DNA of 64,000 nt from Amorphochlora amoebiformis (Eukaryota; Cercozoa; Chlorarachniophyceae), in contig BAAHQB010000016.1 of NCBI GenBank assembly GCA_054601695.1, positions 744,001 through 808,000 on the forward strand. The letters run 5' to 3'. The position numbers were made by a program, and so were the translations under genes. Shown here piece after piece: positions 62,508 to 64,000 of this stretch; within the stretch, counting starts at the first letter, position 1, and each line of letters starts with the position of its first letter. The notes below the pieces were generated by a model. It was not told where the DNA came from. It did not search any database and saw only the letters and a list, made by a program, of their open reading frames with translations.

Positions 62508-62541
<34 letters not shown>

Positions 62542-62879
62542 GTATGTATGTATATACATATGATACATAGGTATATGTATATACACACATGTAAATACAA
62601 TTTTTCTCAAGATCAGAACACATCTCACTCCGCTCCAAAGTGTGTTACAAGAAATTGATTAGATCTAGTTGGGGCATCCTACTTCCTTTTGCCGATCGGC
62701 CCACTCCTACGTAAGTTTCAGTTTTAGAACTAAACAGATAGGGTTAGGGTCAAGAAGTTCCTTACCTTCCATCTCTGCTCCCTCTCTTGCTTCGTCCCCT
62801 ATGGGGTTAGAGTTAGGGTTAGGAGTAGAGTCGGAAAAATGATATCCTAAGAGAATCCTTAATCTAAGTGGAGTACATA

Positions 62880-62914
<35 letters not shown>

Positions 62915-62929
62915 CTATATATATATATG

Positions 62930-62986
<57 letters not shown>

Positions 62987-63014
62987 TAGTATAATAATAT
63001 AATACTATATAATA

Positions 63015-63072
<58 letters not shown>

Positions 63073-63246
63073 GTATGTACGTGCATGTTATAGAAATGTC
63101 ATATATATATATATATATATATGCATATACATACATATAAATATATATTGTAAATAAATATATTGTAACGATAACCCTATCACCGGATCTTCAGTCCCGT
63201 CGGGTGAAACTGTAGGCGGAGGGTCTTCTTCTGGGGCAGGGGGAAC
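52093..63246 (-). CDS. menH: MenH-like alpha/beta hydrolase (SHCHC synthase), 3' part of gene
   Basis: Exons on the minus strand: 63184-63246, 62766-62798, 62683-62706, 61503-61555, 60108-60148, 59675-59733, 58943-58984, 58808-58859, 58446-58517, 58089-58141, 57924-57975, 57444-57479, 55834-55895, 54907-54986, 54293-54324, 52992-53038, 52906-52930, 52671-52743, 52093-52211 (stop TAA). Read in order: [27 protein letters not shown] (nucleophile elbow G-Y-S-M-G-G), [29 protein letters not shown] (typical MenH W-Y-x-Q-P-L-F), [29 protein letters not shown] (catalytic Asp), [11 protein letters not shown] (catalytic His). MenH removes pyruvate to form SHCHC in menaquinone/phylloquinone synthesis. 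After the hydrolase fold comes a basic tail ([26 protein letters not shown]). The join 61503 to 60148 is out of phase unless a micro-exon exists. Upstream exons give a Pro/Glu-rich linker ([20 protein letters not shown]); the gene continues beyond the right edge. Confidence 0.78.
53583..54110 (-). repeat. GA-rich (sense polypyrimidine) tract in a MenH-like intron
   Basis: Two purine-rich runs, 53583-53770 and 53945-54110, contain (GA)n and GAGAGAAAG units with a TA-rich gap between. On the MenH sense (minus) strand they are polypyrimidine. The second run is part of the 240-bp duplication described separately. Confidence 0.65.
53945..54200. repeat. Dispersed duplication, copy A (partner at 56835-57090)
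   Basis: GAGAGTTAG..CAAGCGTGTAAGTAGATAA, GGATCGTAAC, ACATGTACATA and TCATAACCCTCATAT occur in the same order and orientation as at 56835-57090. The two copies span about 250 bp each and are roughly 85-90% alike by eye. Both are in introns of the MenH-like gene. Confidence 0.75.
55110..55535 (-). repeat. GA-rich tract with tandem GATGAAGAGAGAGA units and a poly-G run
   Basis: About 420 bp of purines on the plus strand. It contains a 14-bp unit (GATGAAGAGAGAGA) repeated about five times at 55193-55258, an uninterrupted run of about 14 G near 55279, and CAGA repeats. It lies in the MenH-like intron between exons 55834-55895 and 54907-54986, with pyrimidines on the sense strand. Confidence 0.75.
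56835..57090. repeat. Dispersed duplication, copy B (partner at 53945-54200)
   Basis: This is the second copy of the segment at 53945-54200, beginning GCGAAAAAGAAAGAGAGTTA and ending near TCATAACCCTCATATGTACA. The homology extends through purine-rich and unique parts, so it reflects a duplication rather than shared low complexity. Confidence 0.75.
58866..58918. repeat. Interstitial telomere-like tract (TTAGGG)n
   Basis: TTAAGGTTAGGGTTAGGGTT continues as AAGGTTAGGATTAGCATTAG. It lies in a MenH-like intron, so CCCTAA is on the sense strand, and it ends next to the acceptor of exon 58808-58859. Similar degenerate tracts occur at 52795-52830, 55915-56065, 62740-62760 and 62800-62830 (all MenH introns). 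Confidence 0.7.
61004..61390 (-). mobile_element. tRNA-like dispersed repeat, full-length reverse copy 5
   Basis: The plus strand reads CTGTTAATGCCGTTGTAAG at one end and CCGTTGCACTAACAATATA at the other, giving short inverted ends, with a perfect CGTGACGTCACG near 61183. Reverse-strand GGTAGCGCAGTAGTCTAGGG is a weakened A box. About 387 bp long, it is the longest copy. Two fragments of one end lie just upstream (60863-60890 and 60946-60971). Confidence 0.62.
61948..62011. repeat. Near-perfect palindrome
   Basis: TGTATGTAAGTATACATTAT followed by ATTCAGTTAC meets GTAACTGAAT and ATAACATATACTTACATACA around a centre near 61980. The arms are about 30 bp. The same arm sequence recurs at the inner edges of the larger fold-back at 62.2-62.4 kb, so the two are related. 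Confidence 0.75.
62087..62512. repeat. Large fold-back inverted repeat
   Basis: The left arm (about 62087-62232) and right arm (about 62362-62512) are imperfect reverse complements. TTTGGTGACTTTT, TTTTGTATACATTTTGGTGA and ATTATGTACAAACTATAC on the left are mirrored as GTATAGTTTGTACATAAT, TCACCAAAATGTATACAAAA and AAAAGTCACCAAA on the right. The spacer is about 130 bp. It lies in an upstream intron of the MenH-like gene. Confidence 0.75.
62936..62992. repeat. (AAT)n trinucleotide microsatellite
   Basis: About 17 uninterrupted ATA/AAT units, followed by a less regular TAATA run to about 63018. Shorter ATT/AAT runs occur at 14419-14440, 14483-14493, 30120-30195, 27755-27850 and 59095-59115. Confidence 0.85.
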
Positions 63247-63285
63247 CTAATATGCGTGTATATATACAAGAATATATATATATAT

Positions 63286-63321
<36 letters not shown>

Positions 63322-63380
63322 GGATATATATACACACATATCTATATATGTATATATATAAATTATGTATGTATAAAACT

Positions 63381-63434
<54 letters not shown>

Positions 63435-63445
<11 letters not shown>

Positions 63446-63575
63446 GCTTTAATATGTATATTCACATATTATATATGATAAACATATATATATATAAAAA
63501 AAAATATATATATATATATCTCGTTTTAATATGTATATTCACATATTATATATGATAAACATATATATGTATATA
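63435..63575. repeat. Two-copy direct repeat
   Basis: ATATCTCG(C/T)TTTAATATG then TATATTCACATATTATATAT and GATAAACATATATAT occurs at about 63440 and 63517. It lies beyond the last recognised MenH-gene exon. Confidence 0.7.
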
Positions 63576-63723
63576 TAAACATATATATATATATATATAA
63601 ATGTACGTATATTCACAACTTTTCTTTCATTTTATATTTTCCCCGCAAACTAATCTTACCAAAAAATTGTATAAATGCATGTATATACGTAAATTCATAT
63701 ATATATGTATATAGTGTAGATAA

Positions 63724-63754
<31 letters not shown>

Positions 63755-63812
63755 CATATGTATATACATATGTATGTATGTGTGTATATTACATACATTG
63801 TACATATACATA

Positions 63813-63848
<36 letters not shown>

Positions 63849-63885
63849 ATATGGATATGTATATACCTGCATATACATATTTATG

Positions 63886-63926
<41 letters not shown>

Positions 63927-64000
63927 ACACGTATACATATACACATATACATTATTTTGCTGGATATATTTAACATATACATTTTATATGACATATATAT

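Overview
This is nuclear DNA from an intron-dense eukaryote, probably a protist or alga. Coding sequence is cut into dozens of short exons (8-62 codons in most cases) with GT...AG borders. Between the exons lie introns packed with (TA)n and TG/CA-rich simple repeats. Almost every long open reading frame here is a meaningless run of Tyr/Ile/His/Cys codons from these repeats. The real genes appear only when the islands of complex sequence are joined by splice site and reading phase. Nothing bacterial, viral or organellar was seen. I cannot name the species; a phylloquinone/menaquinone-pathway enzyme at the right end hints at a plastid-bearing lineage.

Layout, left to right. (1) 589-4335 (+): nine exons encode a C2 domain and an acidic/basic tail, entering from beyond the left edge. 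(2) 6301-38065 (+): about 55 exons encode most of a WDR7/rabconnectin-3-beta homologue (WD40 repeats, linker, helical-repeat region, second WD40 block, stop at 38063-38065). Reading phase continues from block 1 into block 2, so they may be one gene over 37 kb long. (3) 39112-46539 (-): a complete 22-exon SAMHD1-like HD-domain dNTP triphosphohydrolase of 575 aa. (4) 46782-51122 (+): a complete 15-exon gene for an unrecognised helical, lysine-rich 434-aa protein, head to head with gene 3 across 242 bp. (5) 52093-63246 and beyond (-): the 3' part of a MenH-like alpha/beta hydrolase, possibly the last domain of a PHYLLO-type fusion, with a basic C-terminal tail.

Gene order is therefore + / - / + / -. 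There are two convergent gaps of about 1 kb (38066-39111 and 51123-52092), both unusually rich in CTAG. The one divergent gap (46540-46781) holds neither CTAG clusters nor TA arrays. The introns also carry degenerate telomere-like CCCTAA/TTAGGG tracts, long pyrimidine tracts that lie on the sense strand in each gene, a dispersed family with tRNA-type A and B boxes and short inverted ends, and large fold-back repeats. The four gene products do not form an obvious pathway: V-ATPase regulation, nucleotide pool control, an unknown protein and quinone synthesis.
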